From positions 28,383 to 92,382 of the forward strand of contig CAMDAH010000010.1 in assembly GCA_945888625.1 (NCBI GenBank): DNA of 64,000 nucleotides, written 5' to 3'. The position numbers and the translations under genes are program-made. The notes under the pieces are model-generated. The model ran no database searches. It had not been told where the DNA came from and saw only the letters and a program-made list of their open reading frames with translations. Of this stretch, positions 54,194 to 63,424 are shown piece after piece (within the stretch, counting starts at the first letter, position 1; every line of letters starts with the position of its first letter). The stretch is from Chryseobacterium gleum (GTDB taxonomy: Bacteria > Bacteroidota > Bacteroidia > Flavobacteriales_D > Crocinitomicaceae).

Positions 54194-54730
54194 ATGTTCG
54201 GTTCATTAATAAAGAAAAAATTAACAGATAACCAAGTTGCTAACATATTTATCAATGCACTATTTGACTCTGTCGATAATGGCTTTAGTGTAATTGCGCA
54301 ATGGATTAACGAAGATCCTGCATTTACTGTATCACCGAAACTTGATTTGACAAACAATAACGAATTTGCGCTAATTGTAATTGTTGGTAATATTTCTTTA
54401 TTGGAGAGCACTTTTGATAGCGGTCAAGTGGAGCGCGTAGAAAAATTAATCTATCAGAAACTAGGTAAAATTTACGAAATGTCAGAAGTTGATATTCGAA
54501 ACATAATCAAAGAATACCGAAGTTTTATAAATAGAATTAACATGCCTTCGAAAAATATGATCTATGGCATGTCAAAAGCGGTGTTTTTTAAGTACAATTT
54601 AAATGAATACCAAGCAGAATATTTCAAACGCATGCAAGTTCCCAATCCATTGTTTCTAAAAAGATTAGATGAAATAATGGGGAATTACCTTTGGAATTGG
54701 GATGCTTTCTTTAAGAAATACCGTCTATAA
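54194..54730 (+). CDS. Conserved-looking protein of unknown function
   Basis: An unrecognised 178-residue soluble protein. It begins MFGSLIKKKLTDNQVANIFINALF, has a hydrophobic core strand (NEFALIVIVGNISLLES), then a long helical section (VERVEKLIYQKLGKIYEM, VDIRNIIKEYRSFINRINMP) and an aromatic C-terminus (YLWNWDAFFKKYRL). There is no signal peptide, Cys motif or membrane helix. It has a good predicted promoter and is convergent with the POT transporter at 54736, 5 bases apart. Confidence 0.72.
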   Translation: MFGSLIKKKLTDNQVANIFINALFDSVDNGFSVIAQWINEDPAFTVSPKLDLTNNNEFALIVIVGNISLLESTFDSGQVERVEKLIYQKLGKIYEMSEVDIRNIIKEYRSFINRINMPSKNMIYGMSKAVFFKYNLNEYQAEYFKRMQVPNPLFLKRLDEIMGNYLWNWDAFFKKYRL

Positions 54731-54735
54731 TCCTC

Positions 54736-56214
54736 TTAATCGGTTCCCTTCATCAGTTTTTTAAGAAAAGGTGCAGCAATAATCACTATAATTCCGGTAA
54801 TAACACCATAAATTGCTAGTTGATAATATCCTTCAGCGTACAAATTTAATTTGACACTAGCACTCGCATTTTCATCGGGAGAAGCCATGCCTGCACCAAG
54901 GATCCCTGCTACATACTGCCCGTAAGCACTTGCTAAGAACCACAAACCCATCATAACACCCCAAAGTTTCTTGGGAGAAAGTTTTGTCATTAGGGACAGA
55001 CCAATTGGAGAAAGAAACAATTCAGCAATGGATATTACAAAATAGGCAGCTGTAAAAACCAGCAGTGATGTTTTACCATCTGCACCCGCAAAAAATCGAT
55101 TCACATAAAAAACATAGAAAGCACCGCCAAGAAATAGAAATGCCAAACCGAATTTTACAAAATAGTTGGGCTCAATTTTCTTGCGCTTCAACCAAATCCA
55201 CAGCAAGCCGATCAACGGACTAAACAGAATAACAAATAAGGAATTCGATGAATTATTAATGACATTTGGATCGATATTTAAAGAGAAAAGATCTGAGTTC
55301 AGGTTGTCTTTTGCGAATAAACTTAAAGATCCCCCACTCTGCTCGAAGAAAGCCCAGAATAGAATAGAAAGGAGAATAAATACAAGCGCCGCTAACATTT
55401 TTTTATTTTCTTCCCAACCCAACTTTACCATTTCAAAAAGCAAATAAATTAAGGTAGCAGGTCCGATGATATACATGAAGACATCCGTGTAATAAGTGTT
55501 TGTAATCATGAGGTAAATACCCGGTAATATCAAAATAGAACCGATGTAAACCAGCCACTGATTTCGTTTTGCGGTCGAAGGAATTTTAGGTACCGGAGCC
55601 AAACCGATTGGCCCAAGTTTCGATTTAGTGAACATAAAAGTTGCTAAGCCAATAATCATAAATCCCCCAGAGACAAAAAAGGCTAAATCCCATGAATACA
55701 TTTTTCCGACGTAAACGCAAATAGCACCACCGAATAGCGCCCCAACATTTATTCCTGCGTAAAATAATCCAAAACCAGCATCACGACGCGCATCACCTTC
55801 CTTGTATAATTCCCCCACCATAGTGGATATATTTGGCTTAAAAAACCCCGTTCCGATTATCAACAGGCATATCCCGAAATAAAAATAATCGTGCGCAGAA
55901 ACACCTAGCACAATGCTACCAGAAATCATTAAGAGACCACCCCACAGCAACGACTTTTGAAAACCCAAAATTTTATCGGCAAACAGGCCCCCTATAAAAG
56001 TAAAGGCATAGACAAAAGCCTGAATAGCGCCGTATTTCAGATTGGACTCTTTATCACTCAGCAACAGCACATCCACCATAAAAATAGTTAGCATACCCCG
56101 ATTTCCATAGAAACAAAAGCGTTCCCACATTTCTATAAAAAACAGGTACCACAATTGCTTGGGGTACTTGCCTTTAAAATCTTGAATTTGTTCGAGGGTT
56201 AATTTATTTTCCAT
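54736..56214 (-). CDS. POT/PTR-family proton-coupled peptide transporter (third of three)
   Basis: Imports di- and tripeptides with protons across the inner membrane. The 492-residue protein has about 12 to 14 hydrophobic segments. Helix 1 has the proton-coupling ExxER motif (IEMWERFCFYGNRG); the second POT signature is GTGFFKPNISTMVGELY; FGLFYAGINVGALFGG is the usual third motif; and the C-half ends with FLSPIGLSLMTKLSP. It starts 1 base after the stop of the middle paralogue, so it is the last gene of a three-gene operon. Confidence 0.93.
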   Translation of the reverse strand: MENKLTLEQIQDFKGKYPKQLWYLFFIEMWERFCFYGNRGMLTIFMVDVLLLSDKESNLKYGAIQAFVYAFTFIGGLFADKILGFQKSLLWGGLLMISGSIVLGVSAHDYFYFGICLLIIGTGFFKPNISTMVGELYKEGDARRDAGFGLFYAGINVGALFGGAICVYVGKMYSWDLAFFVSGGFMIIGLATFMFTKSKLGPIGLAPVPKIPSTAKRNQWLVYIGSILILPGIYLMITNTYYTDVFMYIIGPATLIYLLFEMVKLGWEENKKMLAALVFILLSILFWAFFEQSGGSLSLFAKDNLNSDLFSLNIDPNVINNSSNSLFVILFSPLIGLLWIWLKRKKIEPNYFVKFGLAFLFLGGAFYVFYVNRFFAGADGKTSLLVFTAAYFVISIAELFLSPIGLSLMTKLSPKKLWGVMMGLWFLASAYGQYVAGILGAGMASPDENASASVKLNLYAEGYYQLAIYGVITGIIVIIAAPFLKKLMKGTD

Positions 56215-56215
56215 A

Positions 56216-57874
56216 TCAATTGATTCCTTTTTCTTTCATTACTTTATTTAGCTGCTTTAAGAGAACAAACATCAGCAAAGATGCAAGAAGTAATAAGCCG
56301 AAATTAATCCAAAAGAAATCCGCTTTATCGTTGTAGGTATCCCATAAACTTGCCAAAACACCACTTAATTTATTTCCAATAGAAGTGGATAGAAACCATC
56401 CTCCCATCATTAAAGAGGTGATATTAACAGGACTTAATTTGGAAACAATTGAAAGCCCCATGGGACTGAGAAATAATTCGCCAATTGTAATTATTCCATA
56501 ATTCGCCACTAACCACCAAACACTGACCTTTTCCGAGCCATTCCCTCCTATATGAACAGCTGCCACCATGACTAAAACAGATAAAGCGGATATGAGCAAA
56601 CCAAATGCAATTTTAGTTGGCGTACTAGGTTCCTTATTTCTCCTTCTCAAAAAAGTAAAGAAAGCAACAATAAGAGGTGTCAGTATAATTACCCAACCAG
56701 GATTTATAGACTGACTTAAATTAGTGGCCCAAAGAGAAACCGTAGCTCCTTCCTTGGGCAATTTTTCTTTCGCTACATTCCTAAAATAAATGGGATAACC
56801 TATCTCTTTTTCAACAACACCATTTTTCTTTTGAAGTCGAAAACCTTCATCATACAAATCGACTGAATCCGCTTTATAAGTGACTTCTTTAGCAAACTTA
56901 AGACCATTAAAAACTTGCTCCGTCTTTCCGGAAATCTCCCTGTCTGTATAACGATCAGCCCAAGTATTTAAGGCCGAACCATTTAATTTAAAGACCGCCC
57001 AAAATAAAATAACCACCGAAAATATTGTCAGTAAAGCACCAATGGGTCGCTTGTCTTCTACTTTTGCTTTCACATACAAACTTCCGTAGAAAAAGATAAC
57101 AGGAATACAAGCAAATATAAAGGCGTCTGTACTATCCGATCCAAAAATGTAACTATCTGGATTACTTATCGATTGTACTCCTTTCAATAACCAACCTATG
57201 GCACCAAAAACAACAGACGGTAATAAAATATAGAGTACAATTTTATAAAAGGGCATATCGCCTTCTTGTGTTCCTTTTTTCTCCGTTTTATCTCCATAGT
57301 ATTTCGTTCCTAGTAGAAATATGCAAACCCCAACAAACATTCCCAATCCAGCTGCCATAAAAGCGTATTGCCAACCCAATAAAATTTGCAATGCGGCACC
57401 GAAAAAATTACAAATAAAGGCCCCAATATTTATCCCCATGTAAAAGATATTATACCCTTCGTCTTTCTTGTCCTTATATTTCTCATCGTTGTAGAAATTT
57501 CCCAAGAGGGTTGAAATATTGGGCTTAAAAAATCCGTTTCCTACAATAACGAGCGTCATGGCAACATAAAGCATTGTTGTATTATGAATCCCCATCATAA
57601 AATAACCTGCCCCCATCATCAATCCACCAATCACAATCGATCTTTTGTAACCGAGATAACGATCTGCTATTAAACCACCGATAAAGGGTGTTAAAAAGAC
57701 TAACGCGATAAAAGTTCCGTATAAGTCAGACGCTTCTTTCTCGGTCATTGCAAAACCCGCTTCAACGTCTTTAAGGTAAAGAGTGAAAATACCAATCATT
57801 AAATAATACCCGAAACGTTCCCACATTTCAGATAAAAACAAAAATGGCAATGCTTTTGGGTGATTCTTCCACAT
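56216..57874 (-). CDS. POT/PTR-family peptide transporter with an inserted hydrophilic segment (second of three)
   Basis: A 552-residue POT transporter. The ExxER motif is SEMWERFGYY, followed by LMIGIFTLYL where the paralogues have GMRAIF or GNRGML. Signature GNGFFKPNISTLLGNFY and YNIFYMGINIGAF are intact. It is about 45-60 residues longer than its neighbours because of a hydrophilic insert (ISGKTEQVFNGLKFAKEVTY through NVAKEKLPKEGATVSLW) in the loop that in the others runs from ADRQTER to SVNP. It lies 93 bases after the first POT gene, with no clear promoter of its own. Confidence 0.92.
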   Translation of the reverse strand: MWKNHPKALPFLFLSEMWERFGYYLMIGIFTLYLKDVEAGFAMTEKEASDLYGTFIALVFLTPFIGGLIADRYLGYKRSIVIGGLMMGAGYFMMGIHNTTMLYVAMTLVIVGNGFFKPNISTLLGNFYNDEKYKDKKDEGYNIFYMGINIGAFICNFFGAALQILLGWQYAFMAAGLGMFVGVCIFLLGTKYYGDKTEKKGTQEGDMPFYKIVLYILLPSVVFGAIGWLLKGVQSISNPDSYIFGSDSTDAFIFACIPVIFFYGSLYVKAKVEDKRPIGALLTIFSVVILFWAVFKLNGSALNTWADRYTDREISGKTEQVFNGLKFAKEVTYKADSVDLYDEGFRLQKKNGVVEKEIGYPIYFRNVAKEKLPKEGATVSLWATNLSQSINPGWVIILTPLIVAFFTFLRRRNKEPSTPTKIAFGLLISALSVLVMVAAVHIGGNGSEKVSVWWLVANYGIITIGELFLSPMGLSIVSKLSPVNITSLMMGGWFLSTSIGNKLSGVLASLWDTYNDKADFFWINFGLLLLASLLMFVLLKQLNKVMKEKGIN

Positions 57875-57967
57875 AACTAAAATCTAACTATTAGTGAATT
57901 AAATAGGTGCTTGTAGGAGTTACCCAACAACCTTCCGTGCAATAATTTATGATGATTACTCTTCGAA

Positions 57968-59497
57968 TTAAGCCTCTTGCACCTCTATATGATCATTATG
58001 CATCCTTTTCTCCAACCAAGAACTAAGGAAGAATAAAATAGCTGCTGCAACACCAGACATTACAATGAACAGGACGAAAAACTCATATAAATTAGTGATT
58101 TGAAAACCCACGAAGGAGGTTGCTCCACCTTTTCCGTCTTCACCACCAGGTATTAAAGCGCTTAAAGTTCCAGCAAATTTATTTGCAGCTGCATTAGCCA
58201 AAAACCAAGTTCCCATCATGAGCGAAGACAACCTCAAAGGTGCAAGCTTGGAAACCATTGATAGACCTATTGGCGATAAACATAATTCACCAATAGTGTG
58301 AATAACATACAATCCGATTAACCACCACATAGAAACTTTTTCGCCCAATCCTAAACCTTTAACAGCAATGGCAATTACTACATACCCTAAAGCAACTAGA
58401 CCTAAACCTATCGCCATTTTTTTAGGAGAAGAAGGCTCTAGTTTTCTGGCATATAAAAAGCCCCAAACCATCGTCATAAGAGGTGCAAGTGCAATAACAG
58501 CTAATGGATTTACAGATTGAAAATAAGATGCGGGCATTTGCCAACCAAACAAGGTTCTTTCTGTTTGTCTGTCTGCAAATAGTGTTAATGAAGCACCAGC
58601 CTGTTCAAAAGCACCCCAAAAGAATATGACAAAAAAGGCAAGGATAAAAATTACTGAAATGCGCTGTATTTCAATTTTTGACAAGCTTTTATCAGTAAGA
58701 ATTAGAACCGGCATTAACACCATCGCACCGTAGATAAAATAACTTATGATGTCCACATTACTTTTAAATAGTTGTTTAAAGTTCAACATGAAGAAAATAA
58801 TCATTATCGAACCTATTATCATTCCGATACTTTTTACGTCTAATTTCTTAACGGGAAGTCCAATGTGTTTTCCCTCTTCAGATATTAGGTATTTTTTCTG
58901 TCCCCAAATAAATGCCACAAGGCCAATTAACATGCCTATTCCCGCACACAAAAACCCCCATTTAAAATCCATAGAACCACATATGAGTGGCGAAAAGAAA
59001 GCACCGAGATTTATTCCCATATAAAATATAGTAAAAGCGCTATCTATTCTTCGATCGTTAGCCGGGTATAATTGCCCTACCATTGTTGAAATATTGGGTT
59101 TAAAAAAGCCATTACCAATGATTATTGATGTCAAGCCCATCCACATGAGCATCACGCCACCATCTGTTCCAGCCGATGCCGAGAAAAACATAAAAAACTG
59201 ACCAATTGCCATGAGTAAACCACCAATAATGATACTGTGCCGATTACCAAGAAATTTATCACATAAATACCCCCCTAATAATGGCGTCAAATAAACTAAT
59301 CCCGTATAACTTCCATATATTTCTGATGCATCTGCATCTTTCATCAATAATACTTTTGTCATAAATAATATGAAGATGGCACGCATTCCATAATAACTGA
59401 ATCGCTCCCACATTTCTGTGAAGAACAAAAAGTAAAGCCCTTTGGGATGCCCTGAACGCATTTGATTCTTATCTAAATTACTAGTTGATTTATCCAT
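57968..59497 (-). CDS. POT/PTR-family proton-coupled peptide transporter (first of three)
   Basis: The promoter-proximal of three paralogues, 509 residues. It has ExxER in TEMWERFSYYGMRAIF, GNGFFKPNISTMVGQLYP, FTIFYMGINLGAFFSP, and LFADRQTER before a conserved helix, with C-terminal LCLSPIGLSMVSKLAPLRL. About 12 to 14 hydrophobic segments are visible. A perfect 12-bp inverted repeat overlapping a TATTTTTG box lies upstream, suggesting that peptide uptake by this cluster is controlled at this site. Confidence 0.94.
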   Translation of the reverse strand: MDKSTSNLDKNQMRSGHPKGLYFLFFTEMWERFSYYGMRAIFILFMTKVLLMKDADASEIYGSYTGLVYLTPLLGGYLCDKFLGNRHSIIIGGLLMAIGQFFMFFSASAGTDGGVMLMWMGLTSIIIGNGFFKPNISTMVGQLYPANDRRIDSAFTIFYMGINLGAFFSPLICGSMDFKWGFLCAGIGMLIGLVAFIWGQKKYLISEEGKHIGLPVKKLDVKSIGMIIGSIMIIFFMLNFKQLFKSNVDIISYFIYGAMVLMPVLILTDKSLSKIEIQRISVIFILAFFVIFFWGAFEQAGASLTLFADRQTERTLFGWQMPASYFQSVNPLAVIALAPLMTMVWGFLYARKLEPSSPKKMAIGLGLVALGYVVIAIAVKGLGLGEKVSMWWLIGLYVIHTIGELCLSPIGLSMVSKLAPLRLSSLMMGTWFLANAAANKFAGTLSALIPGGEDGKGGATSFVGFQITNLYEFFVLFIVMSGVAAAILFFLSSWLEKRMHNDHIEVQEA

Positions 59498-59660
59498 TTT
59501 ATTATTTTTTCAATTTCGAATTTAACCATTTTTGTTAAGAAAACATTAAAAAAATGAACTTAACAAAAATATTCATCCTTCATTCCGAAAATTTTGGTGC
59601 CGGTGAATAGTTTACCCTACTAATTAATTTTGCTAAAACGAATTGTTATTTGGCGCTATT
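59498..59660. other. Gap between the SGNH gene and the POT operon
   Basis: 163 bases without a gene. It contains the POT promoter box and inverted repeat (59528-59571). The remaining part (59572-59660) shows nothing I can support; an 18-codon ORF starting at 59554 has no other support. Confidence 0.5.
59528..59571 (-). promoter_or_regulatory. Candidate operator and -7 box of the POT operon
   Basis: ATTTTTGTTAAG (59528-59539) and CTTAACAAAAAT (59559-59570) form a perfect 12-bp inverted repeat with a 19-base centre. The distal arm contains the minus-strand box TATTTTTG (59571-59564), an exact TAnnTTTG match. Transcription would start within or just after that arm, so the RNA would not contain both arms; this favours a DNA operator over an RNA hairpin. 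Confidence 0.5.
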
Positions 59661-60365
59661 TTATTTACAACGAAGGCGATGAATAGCACTATTCTTCAAT
59701 CGTGTAAAAAGCAACTTATGCCCGGCATCATTAAGGTGAATACCGTCGCCACAATTGTAATTAGTTAAAATATTGCCATTAGTACTGTGAAGTCCATCAT
59801 AAAAATCAATGTAATTATTAGGATAAAGCTCCAGTAAGCACTTTTTCATATCCGTAATTAATAATTTCTTTTGAATCGCTAAAGGATCACCTGTAAAATT
59901 TCTAGGTTGAGTACTTGTAATCCAATAAGGAATTCCTGCTGAATCAGCTAAATCGGTCACCCGTTTGAAATTATCTTTTTGCTCTTGTAAAGAAAAATTA
60001 GCACTCGCATCGTTAGAGGGAAAGTTAAGAATAATTGCATCTGGACGCAGCGATATAGCACGCGTGATATTCCTTAAGGTATCGGGAATTGAACTCGATC
60101 TATTTTGTGGTGGGATAAAACCAGAAGGTTGAATTAAATAAGTGGAATAGCCCGATATCGCAAGATTGTAAATAACACAATTTTTGTTGACGGAATCAGA
60201 TAAAAATCGATTGTAGCGTCCTAAATAAGAACTATCCTTGTGGGATGCCCCGGTACCAAACGAAGTTGACGAACCCAAAACCACAATTGTTATCGGATCA
60301 CATTGCGCCAACGTTGTAAAAACAAACCCCTTAATTAGAAAAACAGAAAAAACTAAAAACTTCAT
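59661..60365 (-). CDS. SGNH/GDSL-type hydrolase, exported
   Basis: An esterase- or lipase-like hydrolase of 234 residues. It has a signal peptide (MKFLVFSVFLIKGFVFTTLAQC) and the SGNH blocks: the nucleophile in VVLGSSTSFG (about residues 28-37, where GSS replaces GDS), FPSNDAS for block III (Asn), and the catalytic pair in GDGIHLNDAGH near the C-terminus. Substrate unknown; carbohydrate acetyl esterase or lysophospholipase activity is possible. It is a single gene with its own -7 box. Confidence 0.88.
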   Translation of the reverse strand: MKFLVFSVFLIKGFVFTTLAQCDPITIVVLGSSTSFGTGASHKDSSYLGRYNRFLSDSVNKNCVIYNLAISGYSTYLIQPSGFIPPQNRSSSIPDTLRNITRAISLRPDAIILNFPSNDASANFSLQEQKDNFKRVTDLADSAGIPYWITSTQPRNFTGDPLAIQKKLLITDMKKCLLELYPNNYIDFYDGLHSTNGNILTNYNCGDGIHLNDAGHKLLFTRLKNSAIHRLRCK

Positions 60366-60400
60366 GGAATCGTAATGAGTGTTTCTTTGAAATGTAGTTC

Positions 60401-60408
60401 CAAAAATA
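60401..60408 (-). promoter_or_regulatory. Putative -7 promoter box of the SGNH hydrolase gene
   Basis: TATTTTTG on the minus strand, 35 bases before the ATG at 60365; exact TAnnTTTG match. Confidence 0.38.
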
Positions 60409-60442
60409 AGTTTAATTTAATAAAAAGCAAGTGAAGCATTCT

Positions 60443-61309
60443 TTACTTCAGCACCATTTCTACACGTCGATTCATACTTTTATGGAACTCGGAATCATTT
60501 TCCTCCAGGGGCTGCTGGTCTCCTCTTCCTTCAAAACTCAATCGAAGTTGACTTATCCCACGCTTAGCTAAAAAGTCACAAATAGCTTTCGCCCGATTTT
60601 CACTTAAAACTCTATTATGTTTCTTATTCCCTTCATTACTTGCGTGTCCTATAAAATGAGCATGCAGATTCGAATTTGCTTTGAGGTAATTTAACAGGGT
60701 TGTGAGCGCTTGAGTGGACTTTGGTAAAATGGTTGTTTTATCGAAATCAAAATAAATTCTGTCCAACAAATTTTTCAATGCACAAGGATCGTTTAATTCT
60801 TCATCGCCGAAATAAGGGAATAGGTTCTCTTTTTCAGGAAAAAGAAAAATTTTGGCCGTATCGTTGATAATTCTACCTGCATATTGCTCTGCTCCAATCG
60901 TATTTTGTTTGTTGGTTCTGTAATTAAGAATAAAAGTACTATCCGCTAACCATTCTAGGTTATTCATTTTTATTTCGTAACCCCAAGTTGATTTTCTCAA
61001 AATATAAATTACCTGTTTCTTTGTGTAGCAGGATGGAACAATTACGAATTGTAAAAGTTTTTGAAAATCACCAACAAGAAAATAGCCTCTGATGATGCGA
61101 GCTATATCGACACCCATTGGACTCATAACTGGATTTCGCCAATTCGCCTTTAGCGATTTCGTCTTGCTAGAATCAGACGAAGTTTGAATTTCCTTACTAA
61201 TTTTTGAGTCCTCTTTAAGTTTGTTAGGCGTTGACAATTCGCAAGCCGTAAAAATAAAAAGCATACCGAAAAGCGACAAGAATAGACTATTTTGGTTTTT
61301 CAAAAACAT
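60443..61309 (-). CDS. OmpA-family outer-membrane lipoprotein
   Basis: A 288-residue lipoprotein with lipobox FTAC (Cys23), a Ser/Lys-rich linker, a central beta region of unknown family (about residues 60-185: PVMSPMGVDIARIIRGYFLVGDF) and a C-terminal OmpA peptidoglycan-binding domain (IYFDFDKTTILPKSTQALTTLL, HFIGHASNEGNKKHNRVLSENRAKAI, MNRRVEMVL). It would tether the outer membrane to peptidoglycan. It lies 29 bases after a multi-pass membrane gene on the same strand, which itself follows a PrsW gene by 9 bases, so the three probably form one transcript. Confidence 0.87.
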   Translation of the reverse strand: MFLKNQNSLFLSLFGMLFIFTACELSTPNKLKEDSKISKEIQTSSDSSKTKSLKANWRNPVMSPMGVDIARIIRGYFLVGDFQKLLQFVIVPSCYTKKQVIYILRKSTWGYEIKMNNLEWLADSTFILNYRTNKQNTIGAEQYAGRIINDTAKIFLFPEKENLFPYFGDEELNDPCALKNLLDRIYFDFDKTTILPKSTQALTTLLNYLKANSNLHAHFIGHASNEGNKKHNRVLSENRAKAICDFLAKRGISQLRLSFEGRGDQQPLEENDSEFHKSMNRRVEMVLK

Positions 61310-61338
61310 TTATAAATACTTGTTACTATCCTCTTTAT

Positions 61339-62634
61339 CTACACTAATCGTTTTGTTTTCTTTTGTTTTTTTTTACTCATGATAAAACGACTCCATAGTG
61401 TGTCGTCATCAATCATTTTAGCAGCAACAACGACATATAAAACAACTAATAGTGCAGACAAGAAAAACACCCAACTGATCATCATCGTGGCTACTAAAAG
61501 AACCATAAAAAAACTAAACAAACCAGATGCGCGAAAAAAAGAAACGATTCTAAAATTTGAATCAAGCATTATTTTTTGTTCCTCGCATTTAGCAATTTCA
61601 ACCTGAATTTGTTGTGTGTAAATTATTTTGGATTTTTCAGACGATTCATTTTCCTCTTTTTCGTTGTAAAATTGGGCCATTTTTAAGTGCCCCCTCACAT
61701 TTTCGATGTTTTTTATTATTGGGAATCGTTTCATCAGAATAACCATGTACATTATGGAGGAAACAACAGATCCTACGAGTAAAAATCCAAAGCCTAGCGT
61801 TTCTTTGAGTTTACCATGATCCCACATTTCTGTATTCCACAGATGTTGAAAAAATGATTCAAAACTATTCATGTATACTTGCCAATTTTTACCATCAATT
61901 ATTTGAATAAATGTTGTAAAAGTTAGTGCGCCTAAAAAAACGCTTTCAAGTAAAAAAGTTTCTAGTTTTTCTTTATAAATATTGAAATCCTTATCCAAAT
62001 CTAAAATAAACTTATCGTTTCTAAAATTGAGTGATGAATCATTTATAAAATCCTCCTTATTTAAATAATCCTTAATTTCCTCTAACTTTTGACTAGTAAC
62101 TTTCTCTCCTCTAAAGTAAACGGAATGCAAATCTCTTTCAAGAAAAATAGCGTTATATCGCCACGCGAAAAAAAAGGAAATTAGAGCAGCCAAAAACACC
62201 ATGATAATCTTAAGTATGACTAATTGCTTGATAAATATGATAATCGGACAACAGGATAATAAAACAAAAATTAGTGCGTAAAATAAAGAATACTTAATTT
62301 TATTAATCGATTTCTCTGGGTAGACAAATAACTTTTTCTTGGATTCTAACGATTCTCTAAAATCGGGAAAGGCAATTAGCCTGGAATTTAAGTATTTTAG
62401 AATTCCCTTAAATCTTCGTTTAAGGTAATAGGTAGTAACCAAAAGAAAACTAAAATTCAAAATTAATAAAGCCCAAACAAATTCATGTCTCCAAATTACA
62501 ATCATGAAAACTACTACTCGGACAGCAATATCAATCCATAAAAAGTGATACGAATTACCTAACACAACTGATATTTCCTCATTTTTAGGGTCATTACGAC
62601 TAAGGAGCGGTTTTAAGCCAAAAATATGCTTCAT
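61339..62634 (-). CDS. Multi-pass membrane protein of unknown function
   Basis: An unrecognised 431-residue integral membrane protein with about seven to eight hydrophobic segments: a pair near residues 30-70, a pair near 113-158, one near 225-245, one near 285-305 and a pair near 375-420. A hydrophilic domain of about 70 residues (RGEKVTSQKLEEIKDYLNKEDF ...) separates the first four from the rest, and a helical, coiled-coil-like stretch (KMAQFYNEKEENESSEKSKI) precedes the last pair. The tail is very basic (SKKKQKKTKR). No transporter or enzyme motif is evident. It sits between prsW and an OmpA lipoprotein. Confidence 0.7.
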   Translation of the reverse strand: MKHIFGLKPLLSRNDPKNEEISVVLGNSYHFLWIDIAVRVVVFMIVIWRHEFVWALLILNFSFLLVTTYYLKRRFKGILKYLNSRLIAFPDFRESLESKKKLFVYPEKSINKIKYSLFYALIFVLLSCCPIIIFIKQLVILKIIMVFLAALISFFFAWRYNAIFLERDLHSVYFRGEKVTSQKLEEIKDYLNKEDFINDSSLNFRNDKFILDLDKDFNIYKEKLETFLLESVFLGALTFTTFIQIIDGKNWQVYMNSFESFFQHLWNTEMWDHGKLKETLGFGFLLVGSVVSSIMYMVILMKRFPIIKNIENVRGHLKMAQFYNEKEENESSEKSKIIYTQQIQVEIAKCEEQKIMLDSNFRIVSFFRASGLFSFFMVLLVATMMISWVFFLSALLVVLYVVVAAKMIDDDTLWSRFIMSKKKQKKTKRLV

Positions 62635-62643
62635 CTCTAAAAG

Positions 62644-63351
62644 TTAATTTGGTAAATTTCGATCTTTCTCTATGTGTGCTTTCATCTTTCGAAGTCCAAG
62701 ACGCCAAATGTAAATATCAAAGACCACAAAAGCAAGAACGAGCACCAAGAAAAGGAGAGGGTTTATTTTACTTTTCGCACCAGCATACATTAAAATAAAA
62801 TCATAAGTGCCGTGGAGCAAGATGGGAACTAATAAACTCATTCTTATATGCCTTTTCGCCTCTTTGCCTTGTTCGAATTTTGATAATGAAAGAAAATAGC
62901 CCATAGGAATTGCAAAAAGCATGTGGGCAGGTACAGCGGTTATTGATCTTGAAATAGCTACTCCCATTCCCCCTTTCATTACATAAAGTATGTTTTCAAC
63001 CATGGCAAAACCCATGGATATAAAAATAGCGTATAGAATACCATCGTAATACTGATCAAAATCTTTTGCCTTATTTATTAGCCAAAAAAAGATAATCCAT
63101 TTGGCAAATTCTTCTGGTATGCCGGCACAGAAAAATGCAGTGTAAAAAGAACGTAAGAAACCCGTTGGCACTTGACCTTCAAAATAACTAAAGGGAGCCA
63201 CGATTACTAAGGTAATACCAATCGATAAAACGCCTCCAAAAAAAGCTTTTACCAACATCTTTATGGGTTCTTTCTGTAAATCTCGCCTATATATTAAATA
63301 CATAATGATTAAAGCGGGAGCAATTGAGGCAATTAAAAGTGTCATAAGCAA
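62644..63351 (-). CDS. PrsW-family intramembrane metalloprotease
   Basis: A membrane-embedded glutamic/zinc protease family whose Bacillus member cleaves an anti-sigma factor. The 235-residue protein has about seven membrane segments and all catalytic motifs: EExxK as GIPEEFAKW (Glu80, Glu81, Lys84), FxxxE as GFAMVEN (Phe115, Glu119), His143 and HxxxD as HGTYDF (His180, Asp184). It opens a short operon whose next genes encode an unknown membrane protein and an OmpA lipoprotein. Its target is unknown; no anti-sigma gene is nearby. Confidence 0.9.
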   Translation of the reverse strand: MLMTLLIASIAPALIIMYLIYRRDLQKEPIKMLVKAFFGGVLSIGITLVIVAPFSYFEGQVPTGFLRSFYTAFFCAGIPEEFAKWIIFFWLINKAKDFDQYYDGILYAIFISMGFAMVENILYVMKGGMGVAISRSITAVPAHMLFAIPMGYFLSLSKFEQGKEAKRHIRMSLLVPILLHGTYDFILMYAGAKSKINPLLFLVLVLAFVVFDIYIWRLGLRKMKAHIEKDRNLPN

Positions 63352-63424
63352 GTAGTAAACTAAATTATTCTATAAATATAGTTTATTCTTAATACTTGGC
63401 ACTAAAAATAAAAGCCGAACATCT

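Noticed and set aside
59554-59610. 18-codon plus-strand ORF in the POT upstream gap
   Set aside because: Overlaps the inverted repeat and promoter of the opposite strand; no promoter or coupling on the plus strand.
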